A DNA stretch of 64,000 nt from Holophagales bacterium (lineage in GTDB: Bacteria; Acidobacteriota; Thermoanaerobaculia; UBA5066): NCBI GenBank assembly GCA_016716705.1, contig JADJVF010000038.1:19336-83335 (forward strand), written 5' to 3'. The notes below the pieces were generated by a model. That model ran no database searches and was not told the origin of the DNA. It worked only from the letters and a program-made list of their open reading frames with translations. Shown in pieces: positions 51,500 through 60,535 of the stretch. A program made the translations under genes and the position numbers. How positions within the stretch are numbered: the stretch's first letter is position 1; each line of letters starts with the position of its first letter.

Positions 51500-53059
51500 A
51501 TGAAGGGATTCGTTGGAACGAGCTACGACGACGTGCCCTACATGGCCGCCTCGTTCTCGAACACGCACCCCGAGGTGCTCGCGGTGACGACGCTGCTCCG
51601 CGGGCTCGACCCGCCTCCCCTGGCGAACGCGCGCGTCCTCGAGCTGGGCTGCGCCCGTGGCATGAACCTCGTCCCGATGGCCTGGAGCATGCCCGGCGCC
51701 GAGTTCGTCGGCGTCGACCTGTCCCGGAGGCAGATCGAGGAGGCGCGGGAGCTCGCCTCCGGGGCTGGCGCGACGAACGTCGTCTTCCACGCCATGGACC
51801 TGCGCGACCTCGACGAGAGCTTCGGTTCGTTCGACTACATCGTCGGGCACGGCCTCTACTCGTGGGTCCCTCCCGAGGTCCAGGATGCCGTCCTCGAGGT
51901 CTGCTCGAAGCGGCTGTCGCCGAACGGCATCGTCTACCTCAGCTACAACGTCTTTCCGGGCTGGCACATCGGCGTGATGTTCCGGGAAATGATGCTCTAC
52001 CGGATCCGGAACATCCCGGATCCCGCGGAGCGCCTTCGCGAGGTCCGCGGGTTCATGCGCTTCCTCGCCGACTCCACGAAGTCCGACGGAAGTCTCTGGT
52101 CGATCATCCTCGACGAGCAGGCCTCGTACGTCGAGCAGGCGAAGGACTGGTCTCTCCTTCACGACGACCTCGAGGCGGAGAACAACCCCGTCTACTTCTC
52201 GGAGATGATGGAGCGCGTCGCCCGGCACGGCCTCCAGTACGTGACGGAAGAACGCTGGGGGACCCCGGACGAGATCCTCGCCCCCGAGGTCTGGGAGGCA
52301 CTCGACCGATTCGCCACCACCCGGATCGAACGCGAGCAGTACCTCGACTTCCTCAGGAACGCCCGATTCCGGCGGAGCCTCTTCTGTCACGCCGGACTCT
52401 CGCTCGCCAGGGGCCCGGTTCCCGACCGGCTCGAGCGATGCCGATTCCGCGCGCTCGTCAGGCCCTTCGATCCGTCGGCCGACCCGTTCGCCCCGGGCGA
52501 GGAGCGTTTCGCTGCGGCCGGAACTCGCACCCTGACCACGGGAGACCCGCGACTTCGCGCCCTGCTCCACGCCCTTTACGACGTCTGGCCCGGAACTCTC
52601 GACTACGAGTCCGCGACGCGGGTCCTCGCCGAAGCCGCCCGCCGATCTGGCGGCGAGGTGCCACCGCTGCCCATCCTGGGCGAGCTTCTTCACAAGGCCG
52701 TCGTCGCGAAGACCGTGGCGCCGCATCTCCTCTCCGTCCCCATCGCCACCGTCCTTCCCGAGAGGCCCTTCGCCGTCCCGATCTCCCGCCACCAGGCCTC
52801 CCGCGGCGGGCTTGCAACGAACCTCCTCCACCAGCCGCTCGACCTCGAGCCCCTCGACCGGTTCGTACTGCCCCTCCTCGACGGTACGAGGACGATGGGC
52901 GACGTCGAAACCGCCCTTGTCGAAGCCCTCTCGGCAGGTCGCCTCTCGCCGACCGAAACAGGACGTCCGCTGGAAGCCGGCGAGCGGCCGGACTCTCCCG
53001 CCCATCTCGCCGACCTTTCCCTGAACCGGCTCCTCGCGGGCTGCTACCTTCTCGGCTGA
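51500..53059 (+). CDS. SAM-dependent methyltransferase with regulatory domain (paralogue)
   Basis: Predicted 519 residues, same architecture as the gene at 31610-33190: N terminus SYDDVPYMAASFSNTHPEVL, SAM motif VLELGCARGMNLVPMAWSMP, FDYIVGHGLYSWVPPEVQ, NGIVYLSYNVFPGWHIGVMF, a middle regulatory domain, and a C-terminal segment LEPLDRFVLPLLDGTRTMGD. ATG at 51500 follows GAGAGGGAG. The gene is directly joined to lipB: its TGA is immediately followed by the lipB ATG. Substrate unknown; co-expression with lipoate attachment is a hint but not evidence of function. Confidence 0.8.
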   Translation: MKGFVGTSYDDVPYMAASFSNTHPEVLAVTTLLRGLDPPPLANARVLELGCARGMNLVPMAWSMPGAEFVGVDLSRRQIEEARELASGAGATNVVFHAMDLRDLDESFGSFDYIVGHGLYSWVPPEVQDAVLEVCSKRLSPNGIVYLSYNVFPGWHIGVMFREMMLYRIRNIPDPAERLREVRGFMRFLADSTKSDGSLWSIILDEQASYVEQAKDWSLLHDDLEAENNPVYFSEMMERVARHGLQYVTEERWGTPDEILAPEVWEALDRFATTRIEREQYLDFLRNARFRRSLFCHAGLSLARGPVPDRLERCRFRALVRPFDPSADPFAPGEERFAAAGTRTLTTGDPRLRALLHALYDVWPGTLDYESATRVLAEAARRSGGEVPPLPILGELLHKAVVAKTVAPHLLSVPIATVLPERPFAVPISRHQASRGGLATNLLHQPLDLEPLDRFVLPLLDGTRTMGDVETALVEALSAGRLSPTETGRPLEAGERPDSPAHLADLSLNRLLAGCYLLG

Positions 53060-53767
53060 ATGCGCCGCGCACTCGACGTCGTCTCCCTCCTCCCGCTCGG
53101 GCCGCGGCCGTACGACGACGTCGTCGTACTCCAGCACGCCGCCAGAACGCGTGCGAAGGCGGGAGGAACCGAAACGCTCTTCCTCCTCGAGCACGAGGAC
53201 GTCATCACCGTGGGGAGGAACGCGGGGACGGGCGACCTTCACTTTCCCGCCGACCAGCTCGCCCGCCTCGGCGTCGCGCTTCGCCCGTCGGACCGGGGCG
53301 GGAAGCTGACCTTTCACGGCCGGGGCCAGCTCGTCGCCTACCCGATCCTCCGCCTCGATGGGAGTGAGAAGGACGTGAAGCTCCTCGTGAGACGCCTCGA
53401 GGAGGTCCTCATCCTGACGGCCGCCGACTTCGGCGTCGTGGCGGCCCGCAGCGACGTCCCGGCCCGCTGGTCGTCCGTCTGGGTCGGGAACGACAAGCTC
53501 GCCGCCATCGGCGTCCACCTCTCCGACTGGGTGACGACGCACGGCGTGGCCCTGAACGTCACGACGCGACTCGAGCGGTTCGACCTCTTCGTCCCGTGCG
53601 GCATCTCCGACGGCGGCGTCACGTCGCTCGAGAAGGCGAACCCCGGCCGGACTCCGCCCTCCGTGGCCGACGTGGCCCGGCGCTTCGTCGTCCACTTCGC
53701 CTCGGTTTTCGACCGCGAGCCCGTCGACACGCCCTCCCCCGCCTCCGCGGACCCCTCGGCCGGCTGA
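53060..53767 (+). CDS. lipB: Lipoyl (octanoyl) transferase
   Basis: Moves octanoyl from acyl carrier protein to lipoyl domains such as that of the E2 upstream. Predicted 235 residues. Features: FLLEHEDVITVGRN, RGGKLTFHGRGQLVAYPILR (Arg replaces the usual Pro of the HGPGQ motif), the Lys of the catalytic pair in DKLAAIGVHLSDWVTTHGVA, and the catalytic Cys in FVPCGISDGGVTSL. The start is immediately after the methyltransferase stop. The last 20 residues are Pro/Ser-rich and probably disordered. LipA is not in the window. Confidence 0.9.
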   Translation: MRRALDVVSLLPLGPRPYDDVVVLQHAARTRAKAGGTETLFLLEHEDVITVGRNAGTGDLHFPADQLARLGVALRPSDRGGKLTFHGRGQLVAYPILRLDGSEKDVKLLVRRLEEVLILTAADFGVVAARSDVPARWSSVWVGNDKLAAIGVHLSDWVTTHGVALNVTTRLERFDLFVPCGISDGGVTSLEKANPGRTPPSVADVARRFVVHFASVFDREPVDTPSPASADPSAG

Positions 53768-53809
53768 CCGCGTCCCCCTATACTTCCCGCCTTCGCAAAG
53801 GGGGTCCCC

Positions 53810-54076
53810 ATGTGCCTCGGAGTTCCCGGCCAGATCGTCCGCATCGACGAGAGCCCCGTCGGGATGACGATGGGCGTCGTCAGCTTCGGCGGCGTCACGA
53901 AGGAGATCTGCCTCGCCTACGTCCCCGAGGCGGTGGTGGGCGACTACGTCCTCGTCCACGTCGGCTTCGCGATCTCGAAGATCGACGAGGAGCACGCCAA
54001 CGACATCTGGGCGGCTCTCGAGGAGATGGGCGAGCTGGGAAGCTCCGAGAGCCCGACGAAGGCGGACGTCTCGTGA
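53810..54076 (+). CDS. hypC: Hydrogenase maturation factor HypC
   Basis: Small chaperone (88 residues) that, with HypD, carries the iron-dicyanide-carbonyl unit for [NiFe] hydrogenase. The family start MCLGVPGQIV includes the essential Cys2; GVVSFGGVTKEICLAYVPEA and GDYVLVHVGFAISKIDEEHA are also typical. The stop overlaps the GTG of hypD. No hydrogenase structural gene is in the window. Confidence 0.95.
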   Translation: MCLGVPGQIVRIDESPVGMTMGVVSFGGVTKEICLAYVPEAVVGDYVLVHVGFAISKIDEEHANDIWAALEEMGELGSSESPTKADVS

Positions 54077-55158
54077 AGTTCGTCGACGAGTACAGGAACG
54101 AGGAGAGCGTCCGGAAGGTCGCCGACTCGATCCGCGCGCTCGTCACTCGGCCCTGGACCCTCATGGAGATCTGCGGCGGGCAGACCCACACGCTGATCAA
54201 GTACGGCCTCGACCGGATGCTCCCCGAGCTCGTGACCCTCGTCCACGGCCCGGGCTGCCCCGTCTGCGTCACGCCGCTCGAGCTGATCGACCGCGCGGTC
54301 GCCATCGCCCGCCGTCCGGAGGTGACCTTCACGTCTTTCGGCGACATGCTCCGCGTTCCCGGCTCCGAGCTCGACCTCCTCTCGGTGAAAGCCCGCGGCG
54401 GGGACGTGCGGATGCTCTACTCGCCGCTCGACGCCGTCCGCCTCGCGCAGAAGCTGCCGGAGCGGCAGGTCGTCTTCTTCGCCGTCGGCTTCGAGACGAC
54501 GGCCCCCGCCATCGCCGGCGCGCTCCTCGAGGCGGAACGTCTCGACCTCCCGAACTTCTCGGTCCTCGTCTCCCACGTCCTCGTCCCGCCCGCGATGGAG
54601 GCGCTCCTCTCCTCACCCGCCTGCCTCGTGAAGGGGTTCCTCGCCGCCGGACACGTCTGTACCGTGATGGGGACGCACGAGTACGACCCGATAGCAGAGA
54701 AATACCGGATCCCGATCGTCGTCACCGGATTCGAGCCGCTCGACCTGATGGTCGGCATCCGGATGACACTCGCGGCTCTCGAAGAGGGGCGGCACGGCGT
54801 CGAGATCCAGTACTCCCGTTGCGTTTCGCCCGCCGGCAACCTCCCGGCGCAGAAGCTCCTCTCCGAGGTCTTCGAGACGTGCGACCGGCCGTGGCGCGGC
54901 ATCGGCGTCATCCCGAAAAGCGGCTACGCCCTTACGCCCCGGTTCCAGCGGTTCGACGCGGCCAAGAGGTTCGACGTCGAGACCGTCACCGCCGAAGAGC
55001 CCGCTGTCTGCATCGCCGGGGCGATCCTCCAGGGGCTCGCAAAGCCGCGCGACTGCGCCGCCTTTGGCAAGGAATGCAGGCCCGAGAAGCCGCTCGGCGC
55101 TCCGATGGTCTCTTCCGAGGGGGCCTGCGCGGCCTACTACTCCTACGGCCGCGAGTGA
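54073..55158 (+). CDS. hypD: Hydrogenase maturation factor HypD
   Basis: Scaffold on which the hydrogenase iron ligands are assembled. Predicted 361 residues with family Cys motifs: MEICGGQTHTLIKYGLD, HGPGCPVCVTPLELIDRA, and the C-terminal iron-sulfur Cys set (CIAGAILQGLAKPRDCAAFG). FFAVGFETTAPAIAGALLEA is also conserved. GTG start at 54073 overlaps the hypC stop by 4 bases. It is 16 bases before hypE. Confidence 0.95.
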   Translation: MKFVDEYRNEESVRKVADSIRALVTRPWTLMEICGGQTHTLIKYGLDRMLPELVTLVHGPGCPVCVTPLELIDRAVAIARRPEVTFTSFGDMLRVPGSELDLLSVKARGGDVRMLYSPLDAVRLAQKLPERQVVFFAVGFETTAPAIAGALLEAERLDLPNFSVLVSHVLVPPAMEALLSSPACLVKGFLAAGHVCTVMGTHEYDPIAEKYRIPIVVTGFEPLDLMVGIRMTLAALEEGRHGVEIQYSRCVSPAGNLPAQKLLSEVFETCDRPWRGIGVIPKSGYALTPRFQRFDAAKRFDVETVTAEEPAVCIAGAILQGLAKPRDCAAFGKECRPEKPLGAPMVSSEGACAAYYSYGRE

Positions 55159-55174
55159 GGATCGGACCAGGACG

Positions 55175-56242
55175 ATGAGTGACGACCTCGGCGAGAAGCT
55201 TCAGGCGTTCTCCTGCCCCATTCCCATTTCCGACACCCCCCACATCCTCCTCGGGCACGGCGGAGGCGGACGCCTCTCCCAGATGCTCGTCGAGAAGCTG
55301 TTCGCGGCCTCGTTCGACAACGCGGCGCTCTCCGAGATGCACGACGGTGCCGTCCTCCCCGTTCCGGCCGGCCGGCTCGCCTTCTCGACCGACTCCTACG
55401 TCATTCGTCCGTACTTCTTCCCGGGCGGCGACATCGGCTCCCTCGCCGTCCACGGCACCGTGAACGACCTCGCGATGTGCGGGGCGCGGCCCCTCGCGCT
55501 CTCCTCCGCTCTCATCCTCGAAGAGGGGCTTCCCATGGAGGACCTCTGGAGGATCACCCGGTCGATGGCCGAGGCGGCGAAGGCCGCGGGCGTCTCCATC
55601 GTCACGGGAGACACGAAGGTCGTCGACCGCGGGAAGGGAGACGGCATCTTCATCAACGTCTCCGGCGTCGGCCTCGTCCCGGACGGCATCGAGATCTCGC
55701 CGCGAAGGGCCAGGCCCGGCGACGTGATCCTCGTCTCCGGCGCGATCGCCCAGCACGGAATCGCGATCATGGCGCTGCGCGAAGGGCTCGAGTTCGGAAC
55801 GACGGTCACGACCGACTCCGCCCCGCTGAACGGCATGGTCGCGACCCTGCTCGAAGCCCTCGGCCGGGGCGTTCACGTCCTGCGCGACCCGACGCGGGGC
55901 GGCGTGGCCTCGGTCCTCAACGAGATCGCGAAGGCCGCCGGCGTCGGCGTCACGATCTCCGAGGCGGCGATCCCCGTCGCCGAGGAAGTGCGCGGTGCGT
56001 GCGAGATCCTCGGCCTCGACCCGCTCTACGTCGCCAACGAGGGCAAGCTCCTCGCGTTCGTCGCCCGCGAGCGGGCCGACGAGGCGCTCTCGCTGCTACG
56101 TGCGCACGCGTACGGCGCGGAGGCGGCGATCGTCGGCGAGGTGACGGGTGAGCACCCGGGACGGGTCGTCCTGAAGAGCCGCGTCGGCGGCCGGCGCATC
56201 GTCGACCTCCTGACGGGCGACCAGCTCCCGCGAATCTGCTAG
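55175..56242 (+). CDS. hypE: Hydrogenase maturation factor HypE
   Basis: Dehydrates the carbamoylated C-terminal Cys to make the cyanide ligands. Predicted 355 residues of the PurM/HypE fold: LLGHGGGGRLSQMLVEKLF, STDSYVIRPYFFPGGDIGSL, TGDTKVVDRGKGDGIFI, RDPTRGGVASVLNEIAKA. The protein ends in the required PRIC, with the acceptor Cys at the last position. HypA, B and F, needed for full maturation, are not in the window and must be elsewhere if the system works. Confidence 0.95.
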   Translation: MSDDLGEKLQAFSCPIPISDTPHILLGHGGGGRLSQMLVEKLFAASFDNAALSEMHDGAVLPVPAGRLAFSTDSYVIRPYFFPGGDIGSLAVHGTVNDLAMCGARPLALSSALILEEGLPMEDLWRITRSMAEAAKAAGVSIVTGDTKVVDRGKGDGIFINVSGVGLVPDGIEISPRRARPGDVILVSGAIAQHGIAIMALREGLEFGTTVTTDSAPLNGMVATLLEALGRGVHVLRDPTRGGVASVLNEIAKAAGVGVTISEAAIPVAEEVRGACEILGLDPLYVANEGKLLAFVARERADEALSLLRAHAYGAEAAIVGEVTGEHPGRVVLKSRVGGRRIVDLLTGDQLPRIC

Positions 56243-56258
56243 CGGGTCTCCCTGCGAG

Positions 56259-56783
56259 TCAGCGCGCCCGGACGGGGAGTCCCGCTCGCTCGCGCTCTTC
56301 CCGGCGGGTGCAGAGGCCGTCGACGATCTCGTCGACCCGGGCCCTCGGCAGAGCCTTGGGGCCGCTTGCGGGGCCCGAGGCGGTCACGTGGGCATCTTCG
56401 AGGCACTCGTTCACCGAGCATCCCTCGCAGAGGTAGTACTCGATTCCCTCGGGAAGCCGCGGCTCAGGGGCGGCCGCCAGAAGCTGGACGCCCCGGCCAG
56501 CGACGGTCTCCCTCGTCAGCAGACCCGCTCCGACGAGGTCGTTGACGGACCGGGAGACGGTGGACCGCGTCCACCCCTTCTTTTCGAACAGCTCGGACAG
56601 CTCGGCGAGCGTGACGGGCGCACCCGCACGCTGGAGCCCCCAGAGAACGGCGATGCGGGGCGGCGTGATCGGAAGGCCCGCGAGCTTGAGGACTTCGCGA
56701 AGGCGAAGGACCTCGATCCGCGTCAGCTCGACTCCCCAGCGGGGTCCGGTGATCGCTGGAGGGCGCGTCCGTCGCGTCGGCAC
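56259..56783 (-). CDS. Fur-like winged-helix regulator with atypical Cys cluster
   Basis: Predicted 174 residues. Residues about 20-105 form a winged helix with Fur-family pattern: LAGLPITPPRIAVLWGLQRA, VTLAELSELFEKKGWTRSTV, SRSVNDLVGAGLLTRETV. The Fur dimerisation/metal domain is replaced by a short segment with three Cys and a His in about 15 residues (YYLCEGCSVNECLEDAHV), which could bind a metal. A MarR-type or other winged helix is the alternative. It converges on hypE, 16 bases away. A perfect palindrome lies upstream of its start. Confidence 0.65.
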   Translation of the reverse strand: MPTRRTRPPAITGPRWGVELTRIEVLRLREVLKLAGLPITPPRIAVLWGLQRAGAPVTLAELSELFEKKGWTRSTVSRSVNDLVGAGLLTRETVAGRGVQLLAAAPEPRLPEGIEYYLCEGCSVNECLEDAHVTASGPASGPKALPRARVDEIVDGLCTRREERERAGLPVRAR

Positions 56784-56806
56784 AGCAGAGGTGTAACATA
56801 GCCTGT

Positions 56807-56818
56807 TTGCCCGGGCAA
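56807..56818. promoter_or_regulatory. Perfect 12-bp palindrome upstream of Fur-like regulator
   Basis: TTGCCCGGGCAA lies 24 bases before the regulator start. A -10-like TATGTT on the minus strand sits between it and the gene. Position suggests autoregulation. No known regulator box is claimed. Confidence 0.4.
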
Positions 56819-56951
56819 GCGCCGTGATGCACGCGTGACGGCTTTCGTGCTCTCATTCCAGCCAGGGGTTCCGGATGGGTCGGGGGGGATCCCCTGGCGT
56901 CCTCCGAAGCCGATCGATCCGGTCCCGAAGTGCCGCGCGAACGGTTTCGTC

Positions 56952-58832
56952 TCATACCGCCGCCAGGGCCGCCTCCCAGGCGGCGACCGCCTCTTTCGGG
57001 CGCCCGAGCTCCATTTCCAGGTTCCCCAGCTCGAGCGCTGCCGCGAAGGCGCGCGGATGGAGGCGCGCCGCCTCGGCGAACCGGTCGCGGGCTTTCGCGG
57101 CGTTCCGCCACGGGCCGTGCGCCAGGGACAGCCCCTCGAAGTAGAGCCCTGCGCCTTCAGCCAGGGCAAGCGGAAGGTCCCTCGGTACGAGGAGGTTCCC
57201 TCGGCGGTCGACGGGCTCGACCCGCCGGAGGGGCTCGTAGTCCCACGCGCTGGAGGGTGCCACCTCCACGGCGGATATGAGAAACGTCCCGGTCAGGGTG
57301 CCCGAGCCGTCCGCGCTCTCCCAGGCGCGGCCTCGGAGGCCGAGCCGCGCGCTCTGCTCCGGCGCCATCGAGTAGGCGACGAAGGGAACCTCCGCCCTCG
57401 GCCGCAGGACTTCCCGCTCGTACCGGGCGAGCTCGCGGGAACGCTGCCCGAGGTCGATCCCCTCGTTGTTGAAGAGCTTCCAGGCATTTGCGGTCCCTCC
57501 CGCCAGCAGGTTGTGGAACTCCCACGGCCGCGGCACGAGGAGCGCGGACGCTGTCGCGATCGTGAAGAGGCCGGCCACGGCGACGCGGATCCGGCGGTCG
57601 CGCCCCCAGAGGTCCGCCGCGGCGGCGCCTGCGAGGGCCGCGAGCGCCGGAAAGACCGGCAGGGCGTGCCTGACGCCGGCATATCCGGCCCTCGCCACCG
57701 CCAGCGTCGCGAGGAACGCCCCGGCGGCAAGCCCGAGGGCGAGGAGCGTGTCTCGTGACGGCGACCGCGCCGCCCGCCCCGCCGCGGCCCAGGCGAGGCC
57801 ACCGATCGCCAGCGCCAGGAGGCCGAGAGGGAGCTTCACGCCGAGGATTGCCGGGAAGTACCAGGCCGGCGTCGTCGAACGAATGCTCCCGAACGCGAAG
57901 AACGGGAAGCTCCTCCCCTCGACGGCCGCGCGCGTGACGTCGGCCAGCCCCCAGATGTAGGGACGCGGCAGGAGCCTCCACCGCTCGGCGGCACGGAGGC
58001 TCTCGCGGACCAGCGGGCTGCCGACGTCGTCGAGCTTTGAGGCGAGAGGTCTGTTGAACGTGTCGCCGGCGTCACCGCTCTCGCGGAAGCGGAACCCGTA
58101 GAGACCCCACAGGAAGACCCAGGCTCCGACGAGAACGAAAGCGGCGGCCGCCGCGCGCCGCCGGCGGGTCGGGCCTTCGGCCCGCTCGCGCAGGACCTCG
58201 AACAGGGCGAGACCGAGGACGACGGCCACCACCACGAGCGCCGAGTGCTTCGTGCCGACCGCTCCGCCGAGCGCGAGGGCCGCCTGGACCACGTCCCGGA
58301 CCCTGGCCGTTCTCACCGCCCGGGCGCTCGCCAGGACGGCGATGGCCGAGAGGAGCGCGACCGGGAGGTCGGTCATCGCGACCGGCATGTGAGCGGCGAC
58401 CGTCGGATCGATCGCGAGAAACAGGACCGAGAGCAGCGCGGGGATCTCCCCCATCCCGCGGCGGAGCTCGATTCCGAGCAGGAAGAGCAGCGCCCCGTTC
58501 AGGACGAGCATCGCCGCCCGCGCGCGCGAACGGACCGCATCCGGATCCGCGTCCGTGTAGACGGCGGATTCGGCGAAGGCCCTCTCGTCGGGCTTCTCGA
58601 ACAGCGGCCGGAAAGGTGGGACCGGGAGAACGCTCGGTGGAAGGACGGCCCCCAGCCAGAGCTTCACCAGCGGCGGATGCTCGGGGTTGAGCCGGTAGTC
58701 GCCGAGCCGGGCGTAGGCCGCGCCTGCCACGAGGTGGTACGGCTCGTCGATCGTCAAACCGTCGTGGCGGGTGGCCCACGCCGAACGGAGGACCGTCAGG
58801 ATCACGAGGACGCCGAGGCCGACGAGGCGCAT
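56952..58832 (-). CDS. GT-C-type membrane glycosyltransferase-like protein with C-terminal TPR
   Basis: Predicted 626 residues with about 10-11 hydrophobic segments. The first periplasmic loop has the acidic motif of GT-C/PMT-like enzymes (TIDEPYHLVAGAAYARLGDY, with NPEHPPLVKLWLG), and later VGTKHSALVVVAVVL is typical of this family. GT-C proteins use polyprenyl-phosphate sugars outside the membrane. The last 80 residues form a soluble part with a TPR-like repeat (ARDRFAEAARLHPRAFAAAL, LELGNLEMELGRPKEAVAAW). Acceptor unknown. A gap of about 168 bases before it holds nothing apart from the palindrome described. Confidence 0.7.
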   Translation of the reverse strand: MRLVGLGVLVILTVLRSAWATRHDGLTIDEPYHLVAGAAYARLGDYRLNPEHPPLVKLWLGAVLPPSVLPVPPFRPLFEKPDERAFAESAVYTDADPDAVRSRARAAMLVLNGALLFLLGIELRRGMGEIPALLSVLFLAIDPTVAAHMPVAMTDLPVALLSAIAVLASARAVRTARVRDVVQAALALGGAVGTKHSALVVVAVVLGLALFEVLRERAEGPTRRRRAAAAAFVLVGAWVFLWGLYGFRFRESGDAGDTFNRPLASKLDDVGSPLVRESLRAAERWRLLPRPYIWGLADVTRAAVEGRSFPFFAFGSIRSTTPAWYFPAILGVKLPLGLLALAIGGLAWAAAGRAARSPSRDTLLALGLAAGAFLATLAVARAGYAGVRHALPVFPALAALAGAAAADLWGRDRRIRVAVAGLFTIATASALLVPRPWEFHNLLAGGTANAWKLFNNEGIDLGQRSRELARYEREVLRPRAEVPFVAYSMAPEQSARLGLRGRAWESADGSGTLTGTFLISAVEVAPSSAWDYEPLRRVEPVDRRGNLLVPRDLPLALAEGAGLYFEGLSLAHGPWRNAAKARDRFAEAARLHPRAFAAALELGNLEMELGRPKEAVAAWEAALAAV

Positions 58833-58919
58833 CCGGGACCAGCCCGGACCGCCGGAAACGGGCGCCCCGGGCTGCCTGGACTCGGGAGGCCGGCGTGTTG
58901 CTCCGGGAGCCCGGATGGT

Positions 58920-59759
58920 CTACCCCTTCTTCGCCCGGTACTTCTTCGCGGCGAGACTCGGGGCGATCGTCTTCATGGCGTTGAAGAGCTCGAGCGGTTT
59001 CGAGCTCATCTCGCGCTTCCCTGCCGCGTCGCGAAAGCGAAACTCGGCGTCCGCGGTCTTCACGCCCCACTCGTAACAGCCGCTGTCAGAGGAGGCGTCG
59101 TCCGGACAGACGAGGAACTGCTCCTGGATGATCGCCAACGAAAGCACGACGTTTCTCGCCGCGTCCGCAGCGTCGAGCCAGCGGACCTCACCCTCGAGGA
59201 AAGAGAGCTTCCCGGGTTCCCACCGGGGCCGGAACAGGACGACTCCGGGGCTGCGCCGGACGAGACCGTCCCAGGAACGGTCGACCCAGGGGACCGGGCT
59301 CGGGACCGTCACGGCGGCGGGGGCCGCCGGCGGGGCGGCCACCACGGGCACGACAGGCGGAACAGGTGGCGCCGCTGGCAACGTTGGCACCGTGGGCGCA
59401 GGTGCCGCGGGCGGTGCCGCAGCTGGTACCGGCCGGATCTCCACCGCGGGCGCTGCGACGGCCTTCGCGGCCGGTGCCGGAGGGCCGCCCGTCTTCATCA
59501 TCGCCTCGATGACCGACTCGGGCAGTCCCGCCGTCTTGCACGCGATGATGTCGTCGGTCGACAGCCGGTAGGTGACCTGCTCTCTCTCGATCTTCCTGAG
59601 GAGGAACTCCTCCGAGAGCTGCGCCTTCCACAGCTTGACGACCTGCTCGTAGGGCTTCGGCTCCGGCGCAGGGACAGATCCGGGATCCTGCCCGAAGGCA
59701 CGACCCGCGAGCGTCAGGGCAACGACGAGAACGGCGTGCCGGATGGTTCCAGGGTGCAT
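58920..59759 (-). CDS. Exported protein of unknown function with Pro/Ala linker
   Basis: Predicted 279 residues with signal peptide (AVLVVALTLAGRAFG). A helical domain follows (about 35-90, LWKAQLSEEFLLRKIEREQV to DDIIACKTAGLPESVIEAMM), of a kind often found in exported proteins of Acidobacteriota-like genomes. A long Pro/Ala/Val linker (about 90-150) leads to a C-terminal beta domain (SPGVVLFRPRWEPGKLSFLE, AEFRFRDAAGKREMSSKPLE). No function can be given. It is followed closely upstream by another exported hypothetical on the same strand. Confidence 0.7.
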   Translation of the reverse strand: MHPGTIRHAVLVVALTLAGRAFGQDPGSVPAPEPKPYEQVVKLWKAQLSEEFLLRKIEREQVTYRLSTDDIIACKTAGLPESVIEAMMKTGGPPAPAAKAVAAPAVEIRPVPAAAPPAAPAPTVPTLPAAPPVPPVVPVVAAPPAAPAAVTVPSPVPWVDRSWDGLVRRSPGVVLFRPRWEPGKLSFLEGEVRWLDAADAARNVVLSLAIIQEQFLVCPDDASSDSGCYEWGVKTADAEFRFRDAAGKREMSSKPLELFNAMKTIAPSLAAKKYRAKKG

Positions 59760-59786
59760 GGATCCCCTCCCGTTCCGGACGCGCCG

Positions 59787-60514
59787 TCAGGGCGCCGGCT
59801 CCAGCGAGCGCAACGAGCGCGGTCCACTCCTCGGGCGTCAGGATCCGCTGCAGGTCGCCCGCGGCGCCGACGACCGCGTTGTCGGACTTCATCTGGCGCT
59901 CTTCCAGCTCGTTCACGAGGTCGATGAAGTCGTCGCGAAAGGACTCGTAGCTCTCCAGGAGCTTCCAGAACTTGGTCGTGGCCTTCATCCGGGCCGCCTC
60001 GTCGCCCTTCGCGGCGGACAGGAACTTCGTCATGACCCCTTCCGCCTGCTTCAGACGCGCCGGATCCTGGACGACCGACGGGAGCGCCTTCTGGACCCTG
60101 CCGGTAAAGACGGCGGGCCTGGCGGGGGGAGTGAAGTAGCCCTCGGGCCAGAGCTCCTTCCACTCCTTGACAGAAACGAGGGGCCGCACCGCCAGGAGGG
60201 AGTCCACCACCGCCAGCGAGGCCTTCCGGCGATCGTCCCTGAGGAGGCTGACGGAGAGCTGGCGTTCGCCGACGGAGGAGGCCTGGTTCAGAAAAGCCGC
60301 CCTCACGTCCGCCTCGGACGACTTCATGACGTCGAGGGACGCCTGCCTCTTCGCGTCGTGCTGCCGTCCGGCCTCCACGACCTTCCGGGCGCGCTCGGCT
60401 CCTTCACCACCGTCGCGACTTTCTGCTCCCAGTCGGCGGGAAGGCGGCCCTGGGCGATGGCGAAAGACGGACTCCCGATCGCGAAACGCGACGGCAGAAA
60501 GACTTCGTTCTCAT
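59787..60514 (-). pseudogene. Helical exported-protein gene with at least two frameshifts
   Basis: The coherent part lies at about 59800-60395: helical sequence such as ASLDVMKSSEADVRAAFLNQ, VKEWKELWPEGYFTPPARPA and FWKLLESYESFRDDFIDLVN. Upstream, another frame carries SFAIAQGRLPADWEQKVATV, joined by restoring one missing G near 60402. Downstream the frame runs on into the next gene, whereas a one-base shift would give a stop at 59787. The first ATG is at 60514 in a third frame. It may be a real exported protein with consensus errors, or a decaying gene. Family not recognised. Confidence 0.45.
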
Positions 60515-60535
60515 GCCTCGAGTATACCGGAGGGT

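Noticed and set aside
59188..59786. In-frame extension of the 59787-60514 gene into the neighbouring gene
   Set aside because: It overlaps a good exported-protein gene on the same strand in another frame; a one-base error with a stop at 59787 is more likely.
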